From Micromussa lordhowensis (lineage: Eukaryota; Cnidaria; Anthozoa; Scleractinia; Lobophylliidae), in NCBI GenBank assembly GCA_964020085.1, contig OZ026601.1:29240618-29304617 (forward strand): a stretch of 64,000 bases of DNA. The letters run 5' to 3'. The notes under the pieces were generated by a model that made no database searches, was not told the DNA's origin, and was given only the letters and a program-made list of their open reading frames with translations. This document shows positions 41,201 through 51,567 of the stretch, piece by piece. The first letter of the stretch is position 1, and each line of letters opens with the position of its first letter. The position numbers and the translations under genes are program-made.

Positions 41201-44200
41201 GACACCTAAATCGGTTATTTTCTGAGATTTTGCCAAGGGGGGACCAAGGGAAAATGCTCAAAAAAGTAGGCCGACTATAGGGGCTTCAAAAACACCCTGG
41301 CGCAAATGGCATCATCTCCTAATTAGTATGCACTTGAAGTGCAAACATAGGACAACATTTTGCTGCAAACTGCGGCTCCATAAGTGTCCGTATAGCCGAG
41401 TTATGACAAATTTGGCAAGGTTACTTAAATCGGCCCTTTTCGGAAATTTTGCCAAGGGGGGACCAAGGGAAAATGCTCAAAAAAGTAGGCCGACTATAGG
41501 GGCTTCAAAAACACCCTGGCGCAAATGGCATCATCTCCTAATTAGTATGCACTTGAAGTGCAAACATAGGACAACATTTTGCTGCAAACTGCGGCTCCAT
41601 AAGTGTCCGTATAGCCGCGTTATGACAAATTTGGCAAGGTTACTTAAATCGGCCCTTTTCGGAGATTTTGCCAAGGGGGGACCAAGGGAAAATGCTCAAA
41701 AAAGTAGGCCGACTATAGGGGCTTCAAAAACACCCCGGCGCAAATGGCATCATCTCCTAATTAGTATGCACTTGAAGTGCAAACATAGGACAATATTTTG
41801 CTGCAAACTGCGGCTCCATAAGTGTCCGTATAGCCGCGTTATGACAAATTTGGCAAGGTTACATAAATCGGCCCTTTTGTGAGATTTTGCCATTAGGGGG
41901 ACCAAGGGAAAATGCTCAAAAAAGTAGGCCGACTATAGGGGCTTCAAAAACACCCTGGCGCAAATGGCATCATCTCCTAATTAGTATGCACTTGAAGTGC
42001 AAACATAGGACAACATTTTTCTGCAAACTGCGGCTCCATAAGTGTCCGTAGAGCCGCGGTATGACAAATTTGGCAAGGACACCTAAATCGGCCATTTTCT
42101 GAGATTTTGCCAAGGGGGGACCAAGGGAAAATGCTCAAAAAAGTAGGCCGACTATAGGGGCTTCAAAAACACCCTGGCGCAAATGGCATCATCTCCTAAT
42201 TAGTATGCACTTGAAGTGCAAACATAGGACAACATTTTGCTGCAAACTGCGGCTCCATAAGTGTCCATATAGCCCAGTTATGACAAATTTGGCAAGGACA
42301 CCTAAATCGGCCATTTTCTGAGATTTTGCCAAGGGGGGACCAAGGGAAAATGCTCAAAAAAGTAGGCCGACTATAGGGGCTTCAAAAACACCCTGGCGCA
42401 AATGGCATCATCTCCTAATTAGTATGCACTTGAAGTGCAAACATAGGACAACATTTTGCTGCAAACTGCGGCTCCATAAGTGTCCGTATAGCCGCGTTAT
42501 GACAAATTTGGCAAGGTTACTTAAATCGGCCCTTTTCGGAGATTTTGCCAAGGGGGGACCAAGGGAAAATGCTCAAAAAAGTAGGCCGACTATAGGGGCT
42601 TCAAAAACACCCCGGCGCAAATGGCATCATCTCCTAATTAGTATGCACTTGAAGTTCAAACATAGGACAATATTTTGCTGCAAACTGCGGCTCCATAAGT
42701 GTCCGTATAGCCGCGTTATGACAAATTTGGCAAGGTTACTTAAATCGGCCCTTTCGTGAGATTTTGCCAAAACGGGGACCAAGGGAAAATGCTCAAAAAA
42801 GTAGGCCGACTATAGGGGCTTCAAAAACACCCTGGCGCAAATGGCATCATCTCCTAATTAGTATGCACTTGAAGTGCAAACATAGGACAACATTTTTCTG
42901 CAAACTGCGGCTCCATAAGTGTCCGTATAGCCGAGTTATGACAAATTTAGCAAGGTTACTTAAATCGGCCCTTTTCTGAGATTTTGCTAAGGGGGGACCA
43001 AGGGAAAATGCTCAAAAAAGTAAGCCAACTATAGGGGCTTCAAAAACATCCTGGCGCAAATGGCATCATCTACTAATTAGTATGCACTTGAAGTGCAAAC
43101 ATAGGACAACATTTTGCTGCAAACTGCGGCTCCATAAGTGTCCGTAGAGCCGCGGTATGACAAATTTGGCAAGGACACCTAAATCGGCCATTTTCTGAGA
43201 TTTTGCCAAGGGGGGACCAAGGGAAAATGCTCAAAAAAGTAGGCCGACTATAGGGGCTTCAAAAACACCCTGGCGCAAATGGCATCATCTCCTAATTAGT
43301 ATGCACTTGAAGTGCAAACATAGGACAACATTTTGCTGCAAACTGCGGCTCCATAAGTGTCCATATAGCCCAGTTATGACAAATTTGGCAAGGACACCTA
43401 AATCGGCCCTTTTCTGAGATTTTGCCAAGGGGGGACCAAGGGAAAATGCTCAAAAAAGTAGGCCGACTATAGGGGCTTCAAAAACACCCTGGCGCAAATG
43501 GCATCAGCTCCTAATTAGTATGCACTTGAAGTGCAAACATAGGACAACATTTTGCTGCAAACTGCGGCTCCATAAGTGTCCGTATAGCCGCGTTATGACA
43601 AATTTGGCAAGGTTACTTAAATCGGCCCTTTTCGGAGATTTTGCCAAGGGGGGACCAAGGGAAAATGCTCAAAAAAGTAGGCCGACTATAGGGGCTTCAA
43701 AAACACCCCGGCGCAAATGGCATCATCTCCTAATTAGTATGCACTTGAAGTGCAAACATAGGACAACATTTTTCTGCAAACTGCGGCTCCATAAGTGTCC
43801 GTATAGCCGAGTTATGACAAATTTGGCAAGGTTACTTAAATCGGCCCTTTTCTGAGATTTTGCTAAGGGGGGACCAAGGGAAAATGCTCAAAAAAGTAGG
43901 CCAACTATAGGGGCTTCAAAAACATCCTGGCGCAAATGGCATCATCTACTAATTAGTATGCACTTGAAGTGCAAACATAGGACAACATTTTGCTGCAAAC
44001 TGCGGCTCCATAAGTGTGCGTAGAGCCGCGGTATGACAAATTTGGCAAGGACACCTAAATCGGCCATTTTCTGACATTTTGCCAAGGGGGGACCAAGGGA
44101 AAATGCTCAAAAAAGTAGGCCGACTATAGGGGCGTCAAAAACATCCTGGCGCAAATGGCATCATCTCCTTATTAGTATGCACTTGAAGTGGAAACATAGG

Positions 44201-47200
44201 ACAACATTTTGCTGCAAACTGCGGCTCCATAAGTGTCCGTATAGCCGAGTTATGACAAATTTGGCAAGGACACCTAAATCGGCCATTTTTTGAGATTTTG
44301 CCAAGGGGGGACCAAGGGAAAATGCTCAAAAAAGTAGGCCGACTATAGGGGCTTCAAAAACACCCTGGCGCAAATGGCATCATCTCCTTATTAGTATGCA
44401 CTTGAAGTGGAAACATAGGACAACATTTTGCTGCAAACTGCGGCTCCATAAGTGTCCGTATAGCCGAGTTATGACAAATTTGGCAAGGACACCTAAATCG
44501 GCCATTTTTTGAGATTTTGCCACGGGGGGACCAAGGGAAAATGCTCAAAAAAGTAGGCCGACTATAGGGGCTTCAAAAACACCCTGGCGCAAATGGCATC
44601 ATCTCCTAATTAGTATGCACTTGAAGTGCAAACATAGGACAACATTTTGCTGCAAACTGCGGCTCCATAAGTGTCCGTATAGCCGCGTTATGACAAATTT
44701 GGCAAGGTTACTTAAATCGGCCCTTTTCGGAGATTTTGCCAAGGGGGGACCAAGGGAAAATGCTCAAAAAAGTAAGCCGACTATAGGGGCTTCAAAAACA
44801 CCCTGGCGCAAATGGCATCATCTCCTAATTAGTATGCACTTGAAGTGCAAACATAGGACAACATTTTGCTGCAAACTGCGGCTCCATAAGTGTCCGTATA
44901 GCCGAGTTATGACAAATTTGGCAAGGTTACTTAAATCGGCCCTTTTCTGAGATTTTGCTAAGGGGGGACCAAGGGAAAATGCTAAAAAAAGTAGGCCGAC
45001 TATAGGGGCTTCAAAAACACCCTGGCGCAAATGGCATCATCTCCTAATTAGTATGCACTTGAAGTGCAAACATAGGACAACATTTTGCTGCAAACTGCGG
45101 CTCCATAAGTGTCCATATAGCCCAGTTATGACAAATTTGGCAAGGACACCTAAATCGGCCATTTTCTGAGATTTTGCCAAGGGGGGACCAAGGGAAAATG
45201 CTCAAAAAAGTAGGCCGACTAAAGGGGGTTCAAAAACACCCTGGCGCAAATGGCATCATCTCCTAATTAGTATGCACTTGAAGTGCAAACATAGGACAAC
45301 ATTTTGCTGCAAACTGCGGCTCCATAAGTGTCCATATAGCCCAGTTATGACAAATTTGACAAGGACACCTAAATCGGCCATTTTCTGAGATTTTGCCAAG
45401 GGGGGACCAAGGGAAAATGCTCAAAAAAGTAGGCCGACTATAGGGGCTTCAAAAACACCCTGGCGCAAAGGGCATCATCTCCTAATTAGTATGCACTTGA
45501 AGTGCAAAGATAGGACAACATTTTGCTGCAAACTGCGGCTCCATAAGTGTCCGTATAGCCGCGTTATGACAAATTTGGCAAGGTTACTTAAATCGGCCCT
45601 TTTGTGAGATTTTGCCAAAAGGGGGACCAAAGGAAAATGCTCAAAAAAGTAGGCCGACTATAGGGGCTTCAAAAACACCCTGGCGCAAATGGCATCATCT
45701 CCTAATTAGTATGCACTTGAAGTGCAAACATAGGACAACATTTTTCTGCAAACTGCGGCTCCATAAGTGTCCATATAGCCGAGTTATGACAAATTTGGCA
45801 AGGTTACTTAAATCGGCCCTTTTCTGAGATTTTGCTAAGGGGGGACCAAGGGAAAATGCTCAAAAAAGTAGGCCGACTATAGGGGCTTCAAAAACACCCT
45901 GGCGCAAATGGCATCATCTCCTAATTAGTATCCACCTGAAGTGCAAACATAGGACAACATTTTTCTGCAAACTGCGGGTCCATAAGTGTCCGTAGAGCCG
46001 CGTTATGACAAATTTGGCAAGGACACCTAAATCGGCCATTTTCTGAGATTTTGCCAAGGGGGGACCAAGGGAAAATGCTCAAAAAAGTAGGCCGACTATA
46101 GGGGCTTCAAAAACACCCTGGCACAAATGGCATCATCTCCTAATTAGTATGCACTTAAAGTTCAAAGATAATTCAACATTTTGCTGCAAACTGCGGCTCC
46201 ATAAGTGTCCATATAGCCCAGTTATGACAAATTTGGCAAGGACACCTAAATCGGCCATTTTCTGAGATTTTGCCAAGGGGGGACCAAGGGAAAATGCTCA
46301 AAAAAGTAGGCCGACTAAAGGGGGTTCAAAAACACCCTGGCGCAAATGGCATCATCTCCTAATTAGTATGCACTTGAAGTGCAAACATAGGACAACATTT
46401 TGCTGCAAACTGCGGCTCCATAAGTGTCCATATAGCCCAGTTATGACAAATTTGGCAAGGACACCTAAATCGGCCATTTTCTGAGATTTTGCCAAGGGGG
46501 GACCAAGGGAAAATGCTCAAAAAAGTAGGCCGACTATAGGGGCTTCAAAAACACCCTGGCGCAAAGGGCATCATCTCCTAATTAGTATGCACTTGAAGTG
46601 CAAAGATAGGACAACATTTTGCTGCAAACTGCGGCTCCATAAGTGTCCGTATAGCCGCGTTATGACAAATTTGGCAAGGTTACTTAAATCGGCCCTTTTG
46701 TGAGATTTTGCCAAAAGGGGGACCAAAGGAAAATGCTCAAAAAAGTAGGCCGACTATAGGGGCTTCAAAAACACCCTGGCGCAAATGGCATCATCTCCTA
46801 ATTAGTATGCACTTGAAGTGCAAACATAGGACAAAATTTTTCTGCAAACTGCGGCTCCATAAGTGTCCGTATAGCCGAGTTATGACAAATTTGGCAAGGT
46901 TACTTAAATCGGCCCTTTTCTGAGATTTTGCTAAGGGGGGACCAAGGGAAAATGCTCAAAAAAGTAGGCCGACTATAGGGGCTTCAAAAACACCCTGGCG
47001 CAAATGGCATCATCTCCTAATTAGTATGCACCTGAAGTGCAAACATAGGACAACATTTTTCTGCAAACTGCGGCTCCATAAGTGTCCGTAGAGCCGCGTT
47101 ATGACAAATTTGGCAAGGTTACTTAAATCGGCCCTTTTCGGAGATTTTGCCAAGGGGGGACCAAGGGAAAATGCTCAAAAAAGTAGGCCGACTATAGGGG

Positions 47201-50185
47201 CTTCAAAAACACCCCGGCGCAAATGGCATCATCTCCTAATTAGTATGCACTTGAAGTGCAAACATAGGACAATATTTTGCTGCAAACTGCGGCTCCATAA
47301 GTGTCCGTATAGCCGCGTTATGACAAATTTGGCAAGGTTACTTAAATTGGCCCTTTTGTGAGATTTTGCCAAAAGGGGGACCAAGGGAAAATGCTCAAAA
47401 AAGTAGGCCGACTATAGGGGCTTCAAAAACACCCTGGCGCAAATGGCATCATCTCCTAATTAGTATGCACTTGAAGTGCAAACATAGGACAACATTTTTC
47501 TGCAAACTGCGGCTCCATAAGTGTCCGTAGAGCCGCGTTATGACAAATTTGGCAAGGACACCTAAATCGGCCATTTTCTGAGATTTTGCCAAGGGGGGAC
47601 CAAGGGAAAATGCTCAAAAAAGTAGGCCGACTATAGGGGCTTCAAAAACACCCTGGCGCAAATGGCATCATCTCCTAATTAGTATGCACTTGAAGTGCAA
47701 ACATAGGACAACATTTTGCTGCAAACTGCGGCTCCATAAGTGTCCATATAGCCCAGTTATGACAAATTTGGCAAGGACACCTAAATCGGCCATTTTCTGA
47801 GATTTTGCCAAGGGGGGACCAAGGGAAAATGCTCAAAAAAGTAGGCCGACTATAGGGGCTTCAAAAACACCCTGGCGCAAATGGCATCATCTCCTAATTA
47901 GTATGCACTTGAAGTGCAAACATAGGACAACATTTTGCTGCAAACTGCGGCTCCATAAGTGTCCGTATAGCCGCGTTATGACAAATTTGGCAAGGTTACT
48001 TAAATCGGCCCTTTTCGGAGATTTTGCCAAGGGGGGACCAAGGGAAAATGCTCAAAAAAGTAGGCCGACTATAGGGGCTTCAAAAACACCCCGGCGCAAA
48101 TGGCATCATCTCCTAATTAGTATGCACTTGAAGTGCAAACATAGGACAATATTTTGCTGCAAACTGCGGCTCCATAAGTGTCCGTATAGCCGCGTTATGA
48201 CAAATTTGGCAAGGTTACTTAAATCGGCCCTTTTGTGAGATTTTGCCAAAACGGGGACCAAGGGAAAATGCTCAAAAAAGTAGGCCGACTATAGGGGCTT
48301 CAAAAACACCCTGGCGCAAATGGCATCATCTCCTAATTAGTATGCACTTGAAGTGCAAACATAGGACAACATTTTCCTGCAAACTGCGGCTCCATAAGTG
48401 TCCGTATAGCCGAGTTATGACAAATTTGGCAAGGTTACTTAAATCGGCCCTTTTCTGAGATTTTGCTAAGGGGGGACCAAGGGAAAATGCTCAAAAAAGT
48501 AGGCCAACTATAGGGGCTTCAAAAACATCCTGGCGCAAATGGCATCATCTACTAATTAGTATGCACTTGAAGTGCAAACATAGGACAACATTTTGCTGCA
48601 AACTGCGGCTCCATAAGTGTCCGTAGAGCCGCGGTATGACAAATTTGGCAAGGACACCTAAATCGGCCATTTTCTGACATTTTGCCAAGGGGGGACCAAG
48701 GGAAAATGCTCAAAAAAGTAGGCCGACTATAGGGGCGTCAAAAACATCCTGGCGCAAATGGCATCATCTCCTTATTAGTATGCACTTGAAGTGGAAACAT
48801 AGGACAACATTTTGCTGCAAACTGCGGCTCCATAAGTGTCCGTATAGCCGAGTTATGACAAATTTGGCAAGGACACCTAAATCGGCCATTTTTTGAGATT
48901 TTGCCAAGGGGGACCAAGGGAAAATGCTCAAAAAAGTAGGCCGACTATAGGGGCTTCAAAAACACCCTGGCGCAAATGGCATCATCTCCTTATTAGTATG
49001 CACTTGAAGTGGAAACATAGGACAACATTTTGCTGCAAACTGCGGCTCCATAAGTGTCCGTATAGCCGAGTTATGACAAATTTGGCAAGGACACCTAAAT
49101 CGGCCATTTTTTGAGATTTTGCCACGGGGGGACCAAGGGAAAATGCTCAAAAAAGTAGGCCGACTATAGGGGCTTCAAAAACACCCTGGCGCAAATGGCA
49201 TCATCTCCTAATTAGTATGCACTTGAAGTGCAAACATAGGACAACATTTGGCTGCAAACTGCGGCTCCATAAGTGTCCGTATAGCCGCGTTATGACAAAT
49301 TTGGCAAGGTTACTTAAATCGGCCCTTTTCGGAGATTTTGCCAAGGGGGGACCAAGGGAAAATGCTCAAAAAAGTAAGCCGACTAGAGGGGCTTCAAAAA
49401 CACCCTGGCGCAAATGGCATCATCTCCTAATTAGTATGCACTTGAAGTGCAAACATAGGACAACATTTTGCTGCAAACTGCGGCTCCATAAGTGTCCGTA
49501 TAGCCGAGTTATGACAAATTTGGCAAGGTTACTTAAATCGGCCCTTTTCTGAGATTTTGCTAAGGGGGGACCAAGGGAAAATGCTAAAAAAAGTAGGCCG
49601 ACTATAGGGGCTTCAAAAACACCCTGGCGCAAATGGCATCATCTCCTAATTAGTATGCACTTGAAGTGCAAACATAGGACAACATTTTGCTGCAAACTGC
49701 GGCTCCATAAGTGTCCATATAGCCCAGTTATGACAAATTTGGCAAGGACACCTAAATCGGCCATTTTCTGAGATTTTGCCAAGGGGGGACCAAGGGAAAA
49801 TGCTCAAAAAAGTAGGCCGACTAAAGGGGGTTCAAAAACACCCTGGCGCAAATGGCATCATCTCCTAATTAGTATGCACTTGAAGTGCAAACATAGGACA
49901 ACATTTTGCTGCAAACTGCGGCTCCATAAGTGTCCATATAGCCCAGTTATGACAAATTTGGCAAGGACACCTAAATCGGCCATTTTCTGAGATTTTGCCA
50001 AGGGGGGACCAAGGGAAAATGCTCAAAAAAGTAGGCCGACTATAGGGGCTTCAAAAACACCCTGGCGCAAAGGGCATCATCTCCTAATTAGTATGCACTT
50101 GAAGTGCAAAGATAGGACAACATTTTGCTGCAAACTGCGGCTCCATAAGTGTCCGTATAGCCGCGTTATGACAAATTTGGCAAGG

Positions 50186-50191
50186 TTACTT
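50186..50191. other. Candidate 6 bp target-site duplication (left copy), TTACTT
   Basis: The satellite reads GGCAAGGTTACTT and then should continue AAATCGG; instead it continues AGTAGTGTAGG, which is foreign to the array. Polintons make 6 bp target duplications and typically begin with AG, so TTACTT is the candidate duplicated target. The first A of the element is also the base expected in the satellite, so the junction is ambiguous by one base. The right copy lies outside the window and cannot be checked. Confidence 0.6.
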
Positions 50192-50541
50192 AGTAGTGTA
50201 GGAAATGGGGGAACTAGGACATTTCTGGATTTTACGCATCTCAGCGTAGTTAGTGTAAAAATCTGAGTCTAAAATATATGATATAATACACTAAAACAGC
50301 GTAGTTATGCGTAGGTAGTGTAAGTAGCGTAGATATCGTAAAAATTAGACATACTATTTTACGCACAAAAATGCCTAAAATGCGTAGGATAGTGTAGGAT
50401 ATAGTAAAATTTAGATTGTTCTCACGATGCGTAATTAGCGTAGTCTGATGCATCAGACAAATTTTAATTGGTCGATATTTGCATGTCACCTATCATTAAT
50501 ATTCAAAACACGTACTCACGAATACTAGCGTGTGTCTGAAG
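50192..50541. repeat. Left terminal region of the Polinton (putative terminal inverted repeat), non-coding
   Basis: These 350 bp hold no convincing gene. They are rich in short reiterations: GCGTAG occurs six times (50,244, 50,299, 50,309, 50,327, 50,382 and 50,438) with a GCGTAA variant at 50,429. TAGTGTA recurs several times and TTTTACGCA occurs twice, which brings GCGTA in the opposite orientation. A perfect 16 bp palindrome lies at 50,443-50,458. Polintons carry long terminal inverted repeats, often with internal repeats, so this is the expected place for one. Its true length and the inverted partner cannot be seen here. Confidence 0.7.
50443..50458. other. 16 bp perfect palindrome GTCTGATGCATCAGAC
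   Basis: The sequence equals its own reverse complement over all 16 bases. It sits near the inner end of the GCGTAG-rich terminal region and overlaps the last GCGTAG by one base. A binding site for a dimeric protein (transcription or replication initiator) is possible, but nothing else in the window supports a specific role. Confidence 0.75.
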
Positions 50542-51021
50542 TCAGTGGACAGTGTCATACATCTTTAAATATTTATCAATAATTGGGCTATTATCAATCA
50601 CAAAATTGTCAACGCTTGTCATTTGATTAATTAAACTTTCTCGGTTAAGATCACCTGAGCGCATCGCTTCTCGAATCATTATTAACAAATGCTGGTAACT
50701 TTGATAGGCATAGGTACAATTTTGAATTTTTAAGTCTAAACCTTTGTGTTCCATGTAGCCTTTAACTAATAATGCTACTGTACTAATCGCTATTAGACTG
50801 ATACCACCAGTAGCGATAGCGCTAGCAATTCCACCTGAAGCGGTGAGAACAGAGAGTGAATTACCAATGAATTTGAGCAATTTGAATCTTTTGTAAGCCC
50901 TTTTGAAAGCCCAACATTTCCTATGATAGCTTAGATAATAAGACTTTAGTTCGTCTACTTCATCAGTCGATAATTTGTCTGAAATATGATTCCAATCGAA
51001 AATATTCTTTTTAGCCACCAT
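50542..51021 (-). CDS. Two-helix membrane protein, Polinton accessory
   Basis: A 159-residue protein. Residues 1-47 are charged and helical, with a WAFKRAYKRFK-type basic stretch. Residues 48-88 form a hydrophobic hairpin: two short Gly/Ala/Ile-rich segments around residues 50-70 and 73-87, split by a TGG turn. A soluble helical tail of about 70 residues follows. This layout (helix, two-TM hairpin, helix) is seen in accessory proteins of invertebrate Polintons and resembles SLATT-type two-TM proteins, but I infer that from architecture only. A membrane or virion-envelope role, or a role in exit from the cell, is possible. The start is supported by AATATAATG. It is the outermost gene of the leftward block, next to the terminal region, with 18 bp between it and the gene upstream. 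Confidence 0.75.
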   Translation of the reverse strand: MVAKKNIFDWNHISDKLSTDEVDELKSYYLSYHRKCWAFKRAYKRFKLLKFIGNSLSVLTASGGIASAIATGGISLIAISTVALLVKGYMEHKGLDLKIQNCTYAYQSYQHLLIMIREAMRSGDLNRESLINQMTSVDNFVIDNSPIIDKYLKMYDTVH

Positions 51022-51039
51022 TATATTATTTTATTATAT

Positions 51040-51300
51040 TTATAAATTAAAAACAATTTGATCACTATCATAGCCCATTTGGATTAATTCATCATATACT
51101 TTTTCAGTTTGATCACCTTGAAGGTTTACAGTTTGGTCTCTAATAAAACCGTTACACGCTAACTTTTTCTTCCAATCTTTTAAATTAAAGCCTTCAATCT
51201 TTTCAAATGAGGTGATTGATTTTTTTCCCCTCTTTTCGAGAGAAATTTTAATAAACTTTCTACTTTCATCTATCAAAGAAGATAAACTTTTAATATCCAT
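51040..51300 (-). CDS. Small unknown protein upstream of the membrane protein
   Basis: An 86-residue, mostly helical, charged protein with no membrane segment or signal peptide. I do not recognise its family. It is followed at 18 bp by the two-TM protein gene, so the two may be co-expressed. Unlike almost every other gene of the element, its ATG is not preceded by an alternating AT run. Instead a 250 bp repeat cluster with GAAACGCGTTTC palindromes lies upstream. This suggests different regulation, perhaps a different expression time, but that is inference. The ORF is clean and its codon use looks like its neighbours, so I take it as real. Confidence 0.65.
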   Translation of the reverse strand: MDIKSLSSLIDESRKFIKISLEKRGKKSITSFEKIEGFNLKDWKKKLACNGFIRDQTVNLQGDQTEKVYDELIQMGYDSDQIVFNL

Positions 51301-51567
51301 CTATTCTTTTGATAAGATAAATTTTTCTAAAATGCGTTGAGTTGTATTGTCTAGATGAAACGCGTTTCCGGGAATCCCCTGTAGACATGAGTCATCAATT
51401 ATTTTAGCTAACCATAGCTAGATGAAACGCGTTTCCGGGAATCCCCTGTAGACATATGTCATCAATTATTTTAATCAACCGTAGCTTTAAATCAACCGTA
51501 GCTTTTAATCAACCGTAGCTTTTATTGTCTGGATGAAACGCGTTTCATAAACTCATTTGCATATTAT
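51301..51567. promoter_or_regulatory. Repeat-rich control region with three GAAACGCGTTTC palindromes
   Basis: This intergenic region lies upstream of the 51,300 gene and downstream of the short fibre gene. It holds a ~55 bp direct repeat starting at 51,351 and 51,418 (67 bp apart). Each copy carries the 12 bp palindrome GAAACGCGTTTC (51,357-51,368 and 51,424-51,435) followed by GGGAATCCCC (51,370-51,379 and 51,437-51,446). A third palindrome is at 51,535-51,546 without the GGGAATCCCC. Between them are three tandem copies of AATCAACCGTAGCTTT (51,473-51,523). It could be an enhancer or promoter for the leftward genes, or a replication element. Which one is not decidable from sequence. Confidence 0.7.

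Larger units (their letters stand above)
1..50191. repeat. 219 bp tandem satellite array, about 229 monomers
   Basis: The whole stretch is a head-to-tail array of one ~219 bp unit. It can be followed by fixed landmarks in every unit, such as CTGCAAACTGCGGCTCCATA, GTTATGACAAATTTGGCAAG and TAGGCCGACTATAGGGGCTT. Most units are exactly 219 bp. Exceptions include a 223 bp unit with a 4 bp insertion (near 5,115, 7,308 and 15,414), 218 bp units lacking one G of GGCAAGG (near 4,829, 7,022, 13,157 and 15,127) or one G of the G6 run (near 2,026 and 48,908), and a shortened unit near 30,907 and 36,162. Two main classes differ at one spot: GGACACCTAAATCGGCCATT versus GGTTACTTAAATCGGCCCTT. Other classes carry GTGGAAACAT with CCATTTTTTGAG, or AAAGATAATTCAACATT. 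Each unit holds a short inverted repeat, TGCACTT-G-AAGTGCA (example 365-379). I see no gene, RNA or unrelated insertion inside the array. Its role is unknown; a centromeric or other heterochromatic satellite is plausible. Confidence 0.97.

Noticed and set aside
4263..49632. Many ORFs of 60-184 codons on both strands inside the satellite (for example 41,328-41,882 on the + strand)
   Set aside because: They repeat every 219 bp, occur on both strands over the same DNA, end at monomer-specific stop variants and follow from a monomer length divisible by three. No protein family resemblance or gene signals.
1..50191. CRISPR array or bacterial repeat
   Set aside because: Units are directly tandem, with no unique spacers between them, and the flanking element is eukaryotic.
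50250..50489. 79-codon leftward ORF in the terminal region
   Set aside because: It lies across the GCGTAG-rich non-coding end, has no AT-alternating start signal and encodes a low-complexity Ile/Leu/Thr sequence derived from the repeats.
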